Made by a program: the position numbers and the translations under genes
DNA from: a virus
Reading direction: 5' to 3' (one strand)
IMG/VR virus record: IMGVR_UViG_3300020204_000019
Span: 1 to 64,000 of that record
DNA: 64,000 nt
Part shown: positions 47,960-59,800 of the stretch, one piece after another
How positions within the stretch are numbered: position 1 is the first letter of the stretch
Layout: each line of letters opens with the position of its first letter
Notes under the pieces: model-generated
Told to the model about the DNA's origin: nothing
The model's database searches: none
What the model saw: only the letters and a program-made list of their open reading frames with translations

Positions 47960-50900
47960 GTATTTATCCATATGATCCTAGAGTTCAAAAAGACCCTTTG
48001 GGTAGAAAGTCTAGTTCACGCCGACTCCTTGAGGATATCTTGGCGGAACGCATCGTTTCTTCTCTAGCTAGGAGCACCGCTTCTAACTATATCACGGAAG
48101 CATATGGAGCAAATCACAGGATATTTTATGAGGGCATAGCGGCTATCTTAGCAGAGTTCTTGGTGGACTCGGTGGATAACATAGACGATGCCGATCTCAC
48201 ACAAATGAGAGCTGAGTTTATCTCGACAAGGCTTTTGTACTCTGTCTTTCCACCCAACGAATCTGCCATACCCTCCACGGATACCATTGAAGAACTGCAC
48301 TCCATTCTTCAGGACACGCTGAAGTCGCTCTTCAAGGGAAGCGGTAACTCCTCAATTCTAGAGGCTTTAAACTCTCTTGGTTCAGAAGTCTCCTTAGAGA
48401 TTGAAAACTTTGTTGTTAATCTCACATCTAGCATCCTCAGCATCACTTCTATAGCTGAGGATCACCGACACTTTGTGTTCTCTCGACCCACGGGATTGGG
48501 AAGCACAAGTTATCCTATTGGTATGAAGTGGGGAGATGCACTTCATACCCATCTAGTTATTGATGGTGTGGTTCAGCCTTATACGGATACGCAGGGGACT
48601 ACACACACTCACGAGGCATCTCTTGGTCTAAGTCTCAATGTTCTTAAGATTCAGGAAAATCTAAGAAAGGTATTTTCGGTTCTTAAGCCAGCCCACATAA
48701 AGACGGGTGTGGTCGCTTCTCTCTTAGAAGAAGATGAGACTCTTGGCGTGACTGAGGATGGAATGTCTTTATCCTTGGGTGAGTTCCACCAAGAGGATAT
48801 GAGAAAAGTCCGTCTAGGGACATGGGGAGATGTCTTGTTTGGATATGCCTCTAATAAGACCCTGAGGCTCTATCGAACAAACATCACCAAACCCAACTCT
48901 CTTCTGATTAAAGCCTCTGAAAATGCTCCCTCTGGTCAACGCCGAAGAGTCATCTCCGTCTCTAACAGCACACCACCCTCAGGTGACTATCCAATTTGGA
49001 GTTTTCCATTAGACGCAGTAGCCGAGGAAGTGTTACGCGACATAGGAGTGGATGTCTTATCCGTAGATGCTGATGGTTTTGTTGTTGGCAAGAACACATC
49101 TACTTCTACAACCCAAATGTTATCCTATTTGGGTGATGGTAGTTTGGTGTTGTTAAACGGTGTGGCGTATTACTTGGATATGTTTCTAAAAACACCCGTC
49201 AAACACAAGTTATCTGCCAAGGTCATTCAACTAGATTCTGTGAGTGCATCTCAGGGCGTTGTGGAAATCACAAACCTCTCTAGTCCTTGGAAGGTTCGGC
49301 AAGACATACGCTATGAGAGCTACACCTTTACTTATTATCCGCCTGATATTTCAAATCTGTGGTTTAGTTTCCCTGATCTCAATATCCGTTTCTTTTACAA
49401 GGGAATCGCCTTAGGTCTCACACAATCATGTTCTATATTCGTGAATGGCATCGAATTACCAGCCGATAAAATCAAGTTTTACAGCTATTTTGACAATCGG
49501 TTTTATGTTTTAAATCCCGATGGATCATCATATCTAAATGACCTTGATAGGATAACCATCGTTTATCCATATGACGAAGATGAAGTCTATCGGTTTACAG
49601 CACTAAACGATACTCGTTTGGTCTTAAATGCTACCCGCAAGCTCGGACAAGTCACCACCACACAAGGTCGTAAGTCTGCCTACTCCGCCCCCTCCGCTCC
49701 ACCTTATTATATAAGACGGAAAAACTTTGTACTGAACAAAGTAGAACCCATAAGCCCTTTGTTTTTTGAACAAAGAGAGGCTAGCTATGGTCTTAATTCT
49801 ACATCCACGACAAACACCACCACACAATATCTAAATAGCTCTTTTATACTGAATAGAGTATCCTCGTCATCTAAGGTATCAAACATATCAGCCCCCGCTA
49901 CGGCAAACCTAAGCACGAGCGATGGGAAAATATCTTTTGTTCAACTCGGCTTCAAACCTGATTACATACTATCAATAACGGATACTGATGGGAATGAATA
50001 TCTAGGCACATTGGATAGTGGGTATTTATTGGTGCAGGGTGTGGATGTCTTAACGACCCTTGAGATATCGGCTGTAAGTTCAAACCCGCTCACAAGTGAA
50101 GGCACTTGGTTCTCGGGAGAGAAACTCCTTGAAGGTCAAGCCCCACTTAAGAAACCAACACATTCATTCAGCGGTTTATCCGAAAGCACATCAGATGAGA
50201 TTATGTCTAATCCTTTGGGATTAGCTGAACCTCAAATAGGTGGCGGATATAAAGATGCAACACGAAGCGTTATTGCTCGATCTTCCACGACTCAAGTCGG
50301 AGTGGCAGGGGAACCCGTCTTTTATGAAGATCGCCCCACAGCGTTTTCTGTGGGTGGTTATTTATCCGAATTACACACCGAGACTTCTTATGTAGACGAA
50401 GTGTTGTATGGGGATTACTCTCTGTACACGCTTGGACCTATCTCGACAACAGAGCTAACCACATTCACAACAATCCCCACCTACTTGTTCTTTCAGTACA
50501 ACTCCCTCAGTTTATTCGGAGGGGACGGATACTACTTCTCGATTTATCGGATAAGTAGTGATGGGATCAAATACTATCAAACCCTTTATCCGATTGCAGA
50601 CGGAGGCGGCTTTGAGTGTTTTGAACAACACCCGTCTCCTCCGAATGGGGCTCCTCTTGCATATAGATGGATAGACCAAGGAACAGGAAGCGGCTTTAGC
50701 CTCAACTACGATAATGGAAACTTCGACTTTCCGTTATATGAAGCTGACCCAAATGGATACTTTAATCATATTCCAAATCAGACCTATTACATAGAAGTAT
50801 ATATGGAGCAAAACGCAGGTGCTGATGGACTTAGGTTTTTCTCTAGTGGCACGAATGCCCCCTACGCATTAAATACCCCTTGGGCTTCTTCTTCCGAAGT

Positions 50901-53900
50901 TTATGACTTAGATGACCCTATGGACATGGGGTTCAACAAGACCTACACTTTTCAGGTCACTTTTGCGACAAATCCAGGAGAGGTCACTTCTTGGCTGATG
51001 GTCTCAGACCCTGATGTTCTTGCCCCCAAATCCTCCGAAGATGTCGGGGCAAGTATTGAGATTGTGGCAGATGTGTTTTATCCAAGCGAGCCACTACATG
51101 GAGATCGCTTATCTTTTATCCCTAGCAGCATTTACAACACAATCACACCTGAGATACCACTCATCTCCATATCAGATGTTGTAGACGCTCCCACAGATGC
51201 TTTAACTTTCGCTCAGTCCAAGTTTATCCAAGAAAACATACCTGCACCTACGGATGTACTCAGCACAAGTTATCTCATCCTCCCTAGCTCCGTCACCGAA
51301 ACCACTCAATCTATTACGGATAGTTTCAGTTACCTTTATCGCTTGTCCATAATGGATAGCTTGTCATCCATCAATGACTCCACATCTACCCAAATCATTA
51401 CTCTGATATTGGATAGTTTATCCGTAATAGATAATGCGGATGCGGTTTTGGGTCTTTACTTTTCAGATGGAGTCTCTCTTATTTCGGACTCCGTGTCTGT
51501 TTTGGAGAGTTTGTCTTTAAATTTGGGAGATTCTTTAGGTCTTAGTGATGCGGCATCAGTCACTTATGGTTTTGTACCTGCATTATCGGCGGATAATATC
51601 CCTAATCTCTTGGACAATGTTTCTACTTCTGAAACCAAGTTCATACAAGACACACTCGCTTCAATCACGGATAGCGTAATAACAGGTCTATCGGGATTTA
51701 ACTTTTCTGATGTGTTGGGTGCCTCATCTGATGAAGTAGAGACCCTTTACGCCTACCTGCCGAGGACTGCATCAGATGTCATCAACAACATTCTTGATGC
51801 TGTTCTCTTAAGATACTCCACTTCAGTATCCGATAACCTAAGCCCTATCTTGGATAGCGTTCTCTCACAATTGTCTGCATATCTGTTATTGGATAGTGTG
51901 ACCTTTAGTGATGTAGTGACCACATCATATGCGTACACGCCCATGCAGGTCCAAGATGCAGTATCGGGTATCTCAGATCAGATTTCTTTTGGCATCTCCA
52001 CAAATGTCTCTGAAGTGTTATCCGTGACTGATGATTTATCCTATCTCTTTGGGGATTCCCTGAGTGTGCAGGATAGTCTGAGCGTTACGGATAGTGTGAT
52101 CACATCTTACCTGTATGGCAACATTGGGATAACAGAGAGTGTTGCGGGGATTTTGGATAGTGTGATCACATCTTATTTGTATGCGGCTGTGGGTGTGTCT
52201 GATGAAGTAGTTGAGTTGGTAGATAGCGTCTTTGCCCGAATTAAGAGCTTGAGTGTTCAGGACAGCCTGAGCGTTACGGATAGCGGATTGGTATTTATCG
52301 CATCCACCAACCTCACCGATAACATCTCCATTACGGATAGTGCGGGGTTCCGTGTACCTGTCGTATCGTTATTGGATAGTGTGGATATAACGGATGAAGG
52401 AGGTGCGTTTATAGCGTCTCAGTCGGTGTCTGATCTTGTGCCTGTGTTGGGGGATGAAATATCATCATTACTAGAGTTGGGGGCTGTTTCGGTATCGGAT
52501 TTAATAATTGTGTCTGATAGCGTAGTGGCGAGCTATGAGTACACGGCGGCGGTGGTTTTGGAAGAGGGTGTACAGATAGACGATTCAACGGAAACGAGTT
52601 TAAGGCTTGTGCTGTCGGATAGCGTATCAGCATCCACGGATACCATCTCTACTTCAGCCGTTTTTGTTCCGATGAATCAAACGGATAGTGTAGGTGTTGT
52701 TTCGGATGCACTAACGACTAGTTATTTACTCTTGCCTAGTTCTGTGGTGGAGAGTGTGCCTAGTGTTGCGGATACGACATCGTTGTCTTTGAGTTTGACT
52801 TCTGTTGTAACGGAGGCTCTCGTATCCGTTTCGGACGATTGGACTGCCTATATATCGTCCAAATCTGTATTGGATAGTGTGGGTGTAATCACGGATGAAG
52901 TTTTGACGACTTATGACGAGTTTTTGAGTTTGGTTGATGGGAGCATTTTATTTTCAGGGGAGGACACATCTTACTTGGTGGGAGCGGATATATCTGCTTT
53001 TGACACTTCGACAACCGCCTTCAGGGTGGAGTGGTGGATGTATTTGGATAGTTCAGGGGGAGGGACGAATCCTGTAGTGTTTTCTAGGAACTTGCGTGGG
53101 ACTTCGGATAGGTTCAGAGTTAGGTTATTGAGCCGAACGGGATTAGAGTTTTCGGTTTCAACAGGTTCGGCATCTGTATCCAACAACTTCGGTTCAGTTC
53201 CGAATGACGAGTGGGTTCACATCGCCCTTGTTGGTCGTAGTTCTCAAATACGAGCTTATGCCAATGGAGTTCAGCTTGGTAGCACTTGGTCAACCACCTA
53301 CAACATAAACAACTCAAGTGCGGCTAATCTTTACATAGGTAACGAAACAACTCCCGTAGCCGATAATGCCTTTAAGGGATACCTTACAAACTTAAGGTAT
53401 CTCTATCAGATTTCAGGTACGGCGGATTTGACCACAAGGACGGGAACTTTCAGTATTCCACTTGCCCCACTTCCAAGTGTGAGCATAAATGTCTTTAGAC
53501 TTGTGGCTACTGATGCTGCGACCGCGTTCACAGGTACGGGTACTACACTATCCAACACATCTTCGGTGTCATGGTCGAGTGAAGTACCCACCTTGGCGAA
53601 TCCTATGTCCTCTTTGTCGTTGAGTGGGGTTCTTTCTTATCCGTATTACAACGGATATCTCAGCCGAACGGGAGAGTCGGACTTCAACTTAGGTGCGGGA
53701 GATTTTACGATAGAGTGGTTTCAGTACCTGACTAACGAACAACTCAGTACTAGTTACAGCCATCGGGCATACATCTTTGATCTAGATTATCCGGGTGCGT
53801 CTAAACAACTATCCATTTACTATGATGCGGCATTAGAGACGATATATTTGGCATATCGGATAAATGCTTCGACAAACTACACCATAGGGTTTGCGGTAAA

Positions 53901-55317
53901 TAATATACGCGACCGCTGGAGTCACTTTGCACTAACACGCTACAGCGGAACTCTTTATCTTGCCCAAAATGGATATTCATTGGCGGCGACCAAGATAGAT
54001 GACAGCTTGAGTTTGGTGACTTCTTTGGACTTCACGGGGGCAAGCAATGGAAGCCTCTACATAGGCGGAGATAAAGCCCAAACCGCCAATTATTACTTTA
54101 ATGGATACTTATCGAACTTCCGTATGAGCGTTGGAGTAGCAAGATACACCTCTCAAGATGCACCCTTTACGCCTCCATCGACACAACTCTCTACAGATGC
54201 CAACACCAAACTTCTACTCTTAGCTGTTTCTGATGCCACTACAGACAGTAGTGGTTTATCCAATACCATGACGGCAACAAATGTGGAGCGAGAAGATTTT
54301 AGTGGGGCTTATGGGAACGACAAGCTGAGTGTGGCAGTACAGACTTCTAGTACGCTTTACAGTAGTGCTGCTCAGTTCTTTGTGTACTCGGAAAACGATT
54401 ATTATGCCCGACAAGCCCAAGGGGACAACACATATCCTACCCTTGTGTCGAGCCTTCCGAGATTTATGGAATTCCCTACCAATGCCTTGGCTTATGAGGG
54501 TTTATATAAGGGCTCATTCTCTGCCGCTGTAAGTGCGGGTTATTCCAATACATCCCCGACACAAGCGGATTTGATCTATAGAGCCTTATCTACGAGTACG
54601 ATTAATCATCGTATCGAGGAATATAACTCTCCGACACAACCTACCGAGTATAAAATCTTCGCTAGGTTAAATAACGATGCGAGCCCTACGCCTGAGTTCA
54701 ACATCGCTTTTAAATATACGGATAATACATGGGGTAGTTATTACAACTTATTCCCTTCTACAGGGGCATTGAATGTAAAACGCAACTATCTTCACACACT
54801 TAGAGTTAATACAGACGGAACAACAACATTCACACAAGATACAACGGGTCAGACGGCTATTTATCCATACGCCACACAAGTGCGATTGTATGCCTATTTC
54901 AAGAACCTTGATAATGGATTAGGGGCTGCCGCAGACCCACAATCCAAGATATTGCTCCGCACCGATCCTTCATTAGGTGTTGTGACGGGGAGAGTAGTGA
55001 GTGTGCCTAGTGAGTACTCAGGCACGGGTGGATTAATCCCCAAGTCCGAAATAACGAACACAAATAATGTGTCTCAGGTTTCTTGGTCTGTGACTACAGG
55101 GACAAAATACAGACTTTATTTGGATAAGGACGCGGGCGTTGATTTAATCCTAGCCTTTAGAGCTTACACCTACTCGGCAGGTGCAACGGACTACAACACT
55201 CTGTATGACTCAAACAATCCGCCTGATTACAGATCATTTTCTAACCTGATCTGTCAGCAAAACTTGTTTCTTCAGGTTCTTGAAGACGGAAGCATCCTCA
55301 TAACCCAAGCCTCATAA
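47956..55317 (+). CDS. Giant tail fibre/baseplate protein with repeat stalk and LamG-like domains
   Basis: 2,453 residues. Residues 1-520 look like a baseplate-attached helical and beta region (LEDILAERIVSSLARSTASN). Residues 520-1,060 hold beta domains. About 1,060-1,655 is a stalk of D-S-V/L-S-x-x-D-S repeats roughly every 25-35 residues. Residues about 1,660-1,835 and 1,882-2,095 are two concanavalin/LamG-like sandwiches (FRVEWWMYLDSSGGG..., NDEWVHIALVGRSSQIRAYA; DFTIEWFQYLTNE, WSHFALTRYSGTLYLAQNGY), which bind sugars or proteins. The end is a mixed beta region. The design is that of a receptor-binding fibre joined directly to the baseplate. GGAGG precedes the start, which overlaps the J gene. 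Confidence 0.75.
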   Translation: MSIYPYDPRVQKDPLGRKSSSRRLLEDILAERIVSSLARSTASNYITEAYGANHRIFYEGIAAILAEFLVDSVDNIDDADLTQMRAEFISTRLLYSVFPPNESAIPSTDTIEELHSILQDTLKSLFKGSGNSSILEALNSLGSEVSLEIENFVVNLTSSILSITSIAEDHRHFVFSRPTGLGSTSYPIGMKWGDALHTHLVIDGVVQPYTDTQGTTHTHEASLGLSLNVLKIQENLRKVFSVLKPAHIKTGVVASLLEEDETLGVTEDGMSLSLGEFHQEDMRKVRLGTWGDVLFGYASNKTLRLYRTNITKPNSLLIKASENAPSGQRRRVISVSNSTPPSGDYPIWSFPLDAVAEEVLRDIGVDVLSVDADGFVVGKNTSTSTTQMLSYLGDGSLVLLNGVAYYLDMFLKTPVKHKLSAKVIQLDSVSASQGVVEITNLSSPWKVRQDIRYESYTFTYYPPDISNLWFSFPDLNIRFFYKGIALGLTQSCSIFVNGIELPADKIKFYSYFDNRFYVLNPDGSSYLNDLDRITIVYPYDEDEVYRFTALNDTRLVLNATRKLGQVTTTQGRKSAYSAPSAPPYYIRRKNFVLNKVEPISPLFFEQREASYGLNSTSTTNTTTQYLNSSFILNRVSSSSKVSNISAPATANLSTSDGKISFVQLGFKPDYILSITDTDGNEYLGTLDSGYLLVQGVDVLTTLEISAVSSNPLTSEGTWFSGEKLLEGQAPLKKPTHSFSGLSESTSDEIMSNPLGLAEPQIGGGYKDATRSVIARSSTTQVGVAGEPVFYEDRPTAFSVGGYLSELHTETSYVDEVLYGDYSLYTLGPISTTELTTFTTIPTYLFFQYNSLSLFGGDGYYFSIYRISSDGIKYYQTLYPIADGGGFECFEQHPSPPNGAPLAYRWIDQGTGSGFSLNYDNGNFDFPLYEADPNGYFNHIPNQTYYIEVYMEQNAGADGLRFFSSGTNAPYALNTPWASSSEVYDLDDPMDMGFNKTYTFQVTFATNPGEVTSWLMVSDPDVLAPKSSEDVGASIEIVADVFYPSEPLHGDRLSFIPSSIYNTITPEIPLISISDVVDAPTDALTFAQSKFIQENIPAPTDVLSTSYLILPSSVTETTQSITDSFSYLYRLSIMDSLSSINDSTSTQIITLILDSLSVIDNADAVLGLYFSDGVSLISDSVSVLESLSLNLGDSLGLSDAASVTYGFVPALSADNIPNLLDNVSTSETKFIQDTLASITDSVITGLSGFNFSDVLGASSDEVETLYAYLPRTASDVINNILDAVLLRYSTSVSDNLSPILDSVLSQLSAYLLLDSVTFSDVVTTSYAYTPMQVQDAVSGISDQISFGISTNVSEVLSVTDDLSYLFGDSLSVQDSLSVTDSVITSYLYGNIGITESVAGILDSVITSYLYAAVGVSDEVVELVDSVFARIKSLSVQDSLSVTDSGLVFIASTNLTDNISITDSAGFRVPVVSLLDSVDITDEGGAFIASQSVSDLVPVLGDEISSLLELGAVSVSDLIIVSDSVVASYEYTAAVVLEEGVQIDDSTETSLRLVLSDSVSASTDTISTSAVFVPMNQTDSVGVVSDALTTSYLLLPSSVVESVPSVADTTSLSLSLTSVVTEALVSVSDDWTAYISSKSVLDSVGVITDEVLTTYDEFLSLVDGSILFSGEDTSYLVGADISAFDTSTTAFRVEWWMYLDSSGGGTNPVVFSRNLRGTSDRFRVRLLSRTGLEFSVSTGSASVSNNFGSVPNDEWVHIALVGRSSQIRAYANGVQLGSTWSTTYNINNSSAANLYIGNETTPVADNAFKGYLTNLRYLYQISGTADLTTRTGTFSIPLAPLPSVSINVFRLVATDAATAFTGTGTTLSNTSSVSWSSEVPTLANPMSSLSLSGVLSYPYYNGYLSRTGESDFNLGAGDFTIEWFQYLTNEQLSTSYSHRAYIFDLDYPGASKQLSIYYDAALETIYLAYRINASTNYTIGFAVNNIRDRWSHFALTRYSGTLYLAQNGYSLAATKIDDSLSLVTSLDFTGASNGSLYIGGDKAQTANYYFNGYLSNFRMSVGVARYTSQDAPFTPPSTQLSTDANTKLLLLAVSDATTDSSGLSNTMTATNVEREDFSGAYGNDKLSVAVQTSSTLYSSAAQFFVYSENDYYARQAQGDNTYPTLVSSLPRFMEFPTNALAYEGLYKGSFSAAVSAGYSNTSPTQADLIYRALSTSTINHRIEEYNSPTQPTEYKIFARLNNDASPTPEFNIAFKYTDNTWGSYYNLFPSTGALNVKRNYLHTLRVNTDGTTTFTQDTTGQTAIYPYATQVRLYAYFKNLDNGLGAAADPQSKILLRTDPSLGVVTGRVVSVPSEYSGTGGLIPKSEITNTNNVSQVSWSVTTGTKYRLYLDKDAGVDLILAFRAYTYSAGATDYNTLYDSNNPPDYRSFSNLICQQNLFLQVLEDGSILITQAS
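51150..52910. repeat. Coding repeat array of the fibre stalk
   Basis: Degenerate in-frame units encoding L-D-S-V-S-x-x-D-S. At DNA level they repeatedly use TTGGATAG and ACGGATAG, and near-identical stretches occur (for example around 52060-52100 and 52255-52285, and twice TGGATAGTGTGATCACATCT). Such arrays can gain or lose units by recombination. Confidence 0.8.
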
Positions 55318-55378
55318 ACCACCCATCATAAATCATTTATAGACGCAGGTCTATGAACTAACAACAGGAGTATCCGAA

Positions 55379-56050
55379 ATGATGATCATCACAGGAAAAG
55401 TACACGCACTTGTTCGTAACTGCAAGGGCGAGATTGTTCAGGAAGTCTTTGGGCCGAACGCCGTGGTGGAGATGTCCAACAATATCCTGATGGATGCGGT
55501 CTTCCCTAAACTTGGAACAAATGCAGCCCCCACAGCGATTCCCAATCGCCCTGAGGGAACAAACATGACTGATAATACAACCTTCCCCTCAGGAGGAAAC
55601 TTCATAGGGGCAGGGGGAGCGGATCAAACTATCCAAGAAGCGGCGAGGAACCACATAGCTTATATAGCAATTGGCGACAATGAAGGTTCTAACGACACAG
55701 GTGTGGCGAACCAAAACCAAAAGGTCACTATGGTGGATACAGATTTCAATCCCACCGATGCTGTGACCGTCTATGCTCGGAGAGTCGATTCCGTGACCTT
55801 CCCTGCATACAACCAAGTACGCTTCACAACAACTTATTCCACAGCACAAGGAAACCTAGCGGGCGGGATTGCCGAAATTGGATTGTGGACGGCAGGGAAC
55901 AATGCCGATGCGGATGGATTCCTGACCAATGAAGTGCCTACGGCATCGACCAATATGAGACTTTTTGCCCGTAAGATTTTAGCGAATACCATCACCAAGA
56001 CAGATGACGGTACATTAGAGATCAACTACACGCTTACTTTTGGTGCTTAA
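55379..56050 (+). CDS. Tail-associated protein, paralogue of 56143
   Basis: 223 residues; AGGAG lies eight bases before ATG. The plan is MIITGKVHALVRNCKGEIVQ, then a loop domain with IAYIAIGDNEGSND, FTTTYSTAQGNLAGGIAEIG and a final RLFARKILANTITK ... LEINYTLTF. This order (N-terminal strand, AIG-D/T loop, F-x-T-T-Y/F, E-I/M-GL, W/Y-x-L-T-F end) also describes the next gene, so they are tandem paralogues of a common small tail-protein family. Confidence 0.6.
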   Translation: MMIITGKVHALVRNCKGEIVQEVFGPNAVVEMSNNILMDAVFPKLGTNAAPTAIPNRPEGTNMTDNTTFPSGGNFIGAGGADQTIQEAARNHIAYIAIGDNEGSNDTGVANQNQKVTMVDTDFNPTDAVTVYARRVDSVTFPAYNQVRFTTTYSTAQGNLAGGIAEIGLWTAGNNADADGFLTNEVPTASTNMRLFARKILANTITKTDDGTLEINYTLTFGA

Positions 56051-56106
56051 GTTTAGGGTATTGTAATGCGACGCTAGGTCTTGGGAGGCTTGCTAGTTAT
56101 TAAATA

Positions 56107-56136
56107 CTCCATCACCTAGCCCCATAGGTAATGGAG
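56107..56136 (+). promoter_or_regulatory. Hairpin enclosing the ribosome-binding site of the 56143 gene
   Basis: CTCCATCACCTA and TAGGTAATGGAG pair over 12 positions with one mismatch and loop GCCCCA. GGAG at the end of the stem is part of the Shine-Dalgarno sequence for ATG 56143. Confidence 0.55.
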
Positions 56137-56142
56137 GACAAT

Positions 56143-56799
56143 ATGATCAAGTCTCAAATCCCTGCCCCTAAGACATCAGCTATCCAATTTGGACTTGGGT
56201 TTTCTGAGCTAGGTGTTAAAGTCAAAGGCGATGTGTTTGGAGTTCTAATCCACGCAGATGGATCAGAAGAAGTGGTATTGGATAAGTCTAATATCTACAC
56301 ATTAGATGGGGGCGTATTAGCTGCGTTGTTGTTCTCGGGTGACGCAAGAGCGAGGGCAATAGATATGCTCGGTGTGGGTACGGGAGCGAGCGGAAATGCA
56401 CAATCCCCTGATGTTGCGGATAATCGCCAAAGAAGACTCCAAACACCACTCTATCGTAAGGAGTTTTCTACTCCCATTTTCCGTACCTCTTCGGGAGCCA
56501 TTTCGGAAGATGGTGATGGTAACTCAATTCCCACCAATATTGTAGACTTCACAACCACCTTTGAGGCGAGTGAAGCTGTTGGTGCCTTGACTGAAATGGG
56601 TCTTTTATCCACATCGAGCGGGGTAGAGGGTTCCGTCTTTGACCCTGTACAAGAGTCGGGATCAGATGTGGTTTTCCCAAGTAGAGACACCACAATTGAT
56701 ATCACCGAGTACGATGTGTTGGTCAATTATCTCACTTTTCCCGTGATAAACAAACCCAATGGATCAGTCTTAGCCATAACATGGCGACTCACCTTTTAA
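56143..56799 (+). CDS. Tail-associated protein, paralogue of 55379
   Basis: 218 residues from ATG 56143 (GGAGG six bases upstream); an in-frame ATG at 56131 lies inside the ribosome-binding site. Features include VKGDVFGVLIHADGSEEVVL, a MLGVGTGASGN loop, VDFTTTFEASEAVGALTEMG and a final VLAITWRLTF, in the same order as in 55379-56050. Probably a tail or fibre component. Confidence 0.6.
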   Translation: MIKSQIPAPKTSAIQFGLGFSELGVKVKGDVFGVLIHADGSEEVVLDKSNIYTLDGGVLAALLFSGDARARAIDMLGVGTGASGNAQSPDVADNRQRRLQTPLYRKEFSTPIFRTSSGAISEDGDGNSIPTNIVDFTTTFEASEAVGALTEMGLLSTSSGVEGSVFDPVQESGSDVVFPSRDTTIDITEYDVLVNYLTFPVINKPNGSVLAITWRLTF

Positions 56800-56814
56800 G
56801 AGCGAGTATCCATA

Positions 56815-59800
56815 ATGACTAAGTTTCTATCTACCGTAAGCAGAAATCTATCCCCCTCCAACTACTCTTGGGACTCCGTTGTTCATCAACAATCCCGCCC
56901 TCTATTGGATAGTGAACTCAATCTATCCCAAGACATCCTCTCCGAAAAGTCTCGGATTGACCTGCCTTCAGGCATCCTTTCCCGTTATCCAATAAACGAG
57001 TCGGTTGGCAGTCTTATTTTCTCTCCCACTACTCCAAATGAGTTTGGGGTAAATCCCTTTAAGGCGTTGGTGGCGGGGAAAATCCTTGAAGTAAAAGGAA
57101 CCAACTCCACAACAGATGTGAATAAAATCTACTTGCCAGCCCCTGAGACGACCTCAGGTCCGGGTACGGACTTAAAGAGAACGGATTTCGTATTCCTTGA
57201 AATGTGGCTTCAAGAAGTAACCCCTTCTATGAACGCTCGCTCTCGACTAAGGGTTGTAGGGGTTCTTACAGGCGATACTCTCACTATTGGTGATGGGATT
57301 AATCCTGATATCATCCTAACTGAGGGTACCGACTTCTTTGTTGGTGTTTCAAACCCCCACACGGCAAGAAACATAGCGGAAGCCATCAATGATTATGATG
57401 GACTCAACCTAGGTTTGACAATTGGCGGGGTCACCATCACGGCTGAAACAAGAGGCACGGACTTTTTATTTCTTCTGATGACGGGAGGTGCGAACGGAAA
57501 CAATATCACCTTTACCCCTAGTTCTCTCACATCTATTGAGGTCATCAACTCACCCTCAGGGGGGACAACGGGTACGGGTAAACCTGATGCGGATCATATT
57601 TATTATGCGGGGAATGTTCTTTCGGATAGTTCATTGTGGTTAGACGATAATATCCAAGACCCAAATATTTCCACATCGTCTAGTAGAAGAGTGCAAATCC
57701 AATATCGGATTAGAGTTCACTCTAGCACCTTCTTTAGTCCTGTGAGCACACCCTTTGGGTTAGACGATGGGAGCATTTATGCTCAAGGGGGTGCAGGTAC
57801 AGAAGTGGTGGGTCGCATCTTCTCCCGTCATGATACGGATCATGGATTATGGATAGCAGGAGATGGAGACTTAACATCTTCTACCGAGTTTTCTAGCGTA
57901 GACGGATTTGTCTATGCCATCCCATTGTTCTTTGTCTTTAGACGAAACCAAGCCGATACTGCAAGCGGGTATGGGTTTAATCCAAATGACGATGCCAACA
58001 CAGGTTTGTTATCCACCCATGATGGGACATTCACAAATGCTGTCATTTGTGTTGATCCGATTCCACTTGGGGAATCGGATAGACCTGATGGTCTATTTGC
58101 GGATGAAATATCCACATCTGATGTTTTAGACTTACGAAGAAGAGTTTTCCCACAAGGTGTAGACTTCTCAGCCGCTCTTGAATATCAGTTCCACGCCTTA
58201 TTGGATAACACAAACAGAACATGGTTCTTAGACGAGTCGGTGTTTAACACTTATGCGGACGGCACAGGTGGCATATCCACAACACCCATGGTGTGTGATG
58301 TGTTTGGCTTATCCGATTTAAGTGCGGGTAATTATAAGAGAGACTTTGATCGTGTTTCGAGGAGATTCAGTACTGCCCCTTTGATTGAGCGGACGACTAT
58401 AGTTGCCTATCCACAAGGTACAACATCCCCAACGGGTGTGAGCGTTGCCTCAGCAGGTGGTGATCCTCTGAAGTGGTATGAAGGCGATGTTATCGAGATT
58501 GACTTCTCAGGTTTAAACTCAAGATCAGACGCTTTGTGGACGACCTTTGAGCCTTTAGACCCTGAAACCGATAACCCTGTTGACTTTTGGGTGAATGGAA
58601 CCCGTATCCTTGATATTGGATACTGCTGGCATGACGATACCGATGGCATGGGCAGCACGGATAACACAGCCAAGTTTTCTAAGATAGAAGTGTTATCCGA
58701 AACTTTGGTGCGATTAACCCTAGATAGGAATGATCAACTCGCCAATAGAGGCGATGGGGGTACTCCCCCTGCCTCTACGGATTGTCTTGTTGGTGATGCA
58801 ACAGGGAATACGGGTAGTGAATATGGGATATACATAGAAGTGATCCTTGAATACCCTGCCTCGGATAAGGGCTTAACAGAAACACCAATCAGTACACTTC
58901 AACCTGATGTAACGGCTTATCCAAGAGGTGCAGTTTTAAACTTTCCTGTGGGTACGGAGCCACACTCAGATGCGGACAATGAGAAGCCATTAGTTCACTT
59001 AGAAGATCAAAGGCGAGAGTTATCCATTGAGTACATAGGTGAACAACGCACAGACGAGTTTGTTGCATATAGTGGCACGGCGGTAAGACTCCCCTATCGG
59101 ATTTTTTATGATCCCACGGATGTCCTTACATTACCTGAGGTTTATGACCGTTCAGGTGGTGCAAATGATGGGGACTTATTGGCTTTAAACTTGAGCGAGT
59201 GTCAATTTGGACAAGCAGAGACAATACTTGTTTGGACAGCCGACAGCACCACTTTCCCTAGACTTGTGGAAGTGACTTGTTATCCATTATTGGCGTGTGT
59301 TCCAAATAATGTGAAGTTCTTCGTCTATTATCGAGGCGTGTGTCCCCAAACTTGCGGGACAAAAGCGGGGAGTGTCAACTCAGGTGTCGGAGGTCTTTGT
59401 CCTGATGAGTTGGAGCTAAAACCTTTAGCTGTATCTAGGAACATCACCACCTTGCTACAGGGTGCAGGTGCAGGTAGCTCAGGTTATCCATTTTATGCCC
59501 CTTATGAACAACTTGGCACAAGTTCTAGGGCAGAGGATACTTATGGATACACGGAATGGGGTGTATTGAATGGAACAGAGGTTTATTTGGATGACTTAAG
59601 GATAAATACAGGGATGGTGGACTTGCCGAGTTTCGTTCCGTTCGTCAGTTCTGTAGGAGTGACCTTGGGGGAGATTTCGGGTGGTGGTGTGCCTGTCAAA
59701 GATGATGAAGGTCGGGTGATTTATCCGACTTTAGAAAACGCGAGCTACTTCCCCTCGGCATTTGCTAAGAACTTAAGTGCTTACTACAGAGACTACAAGA

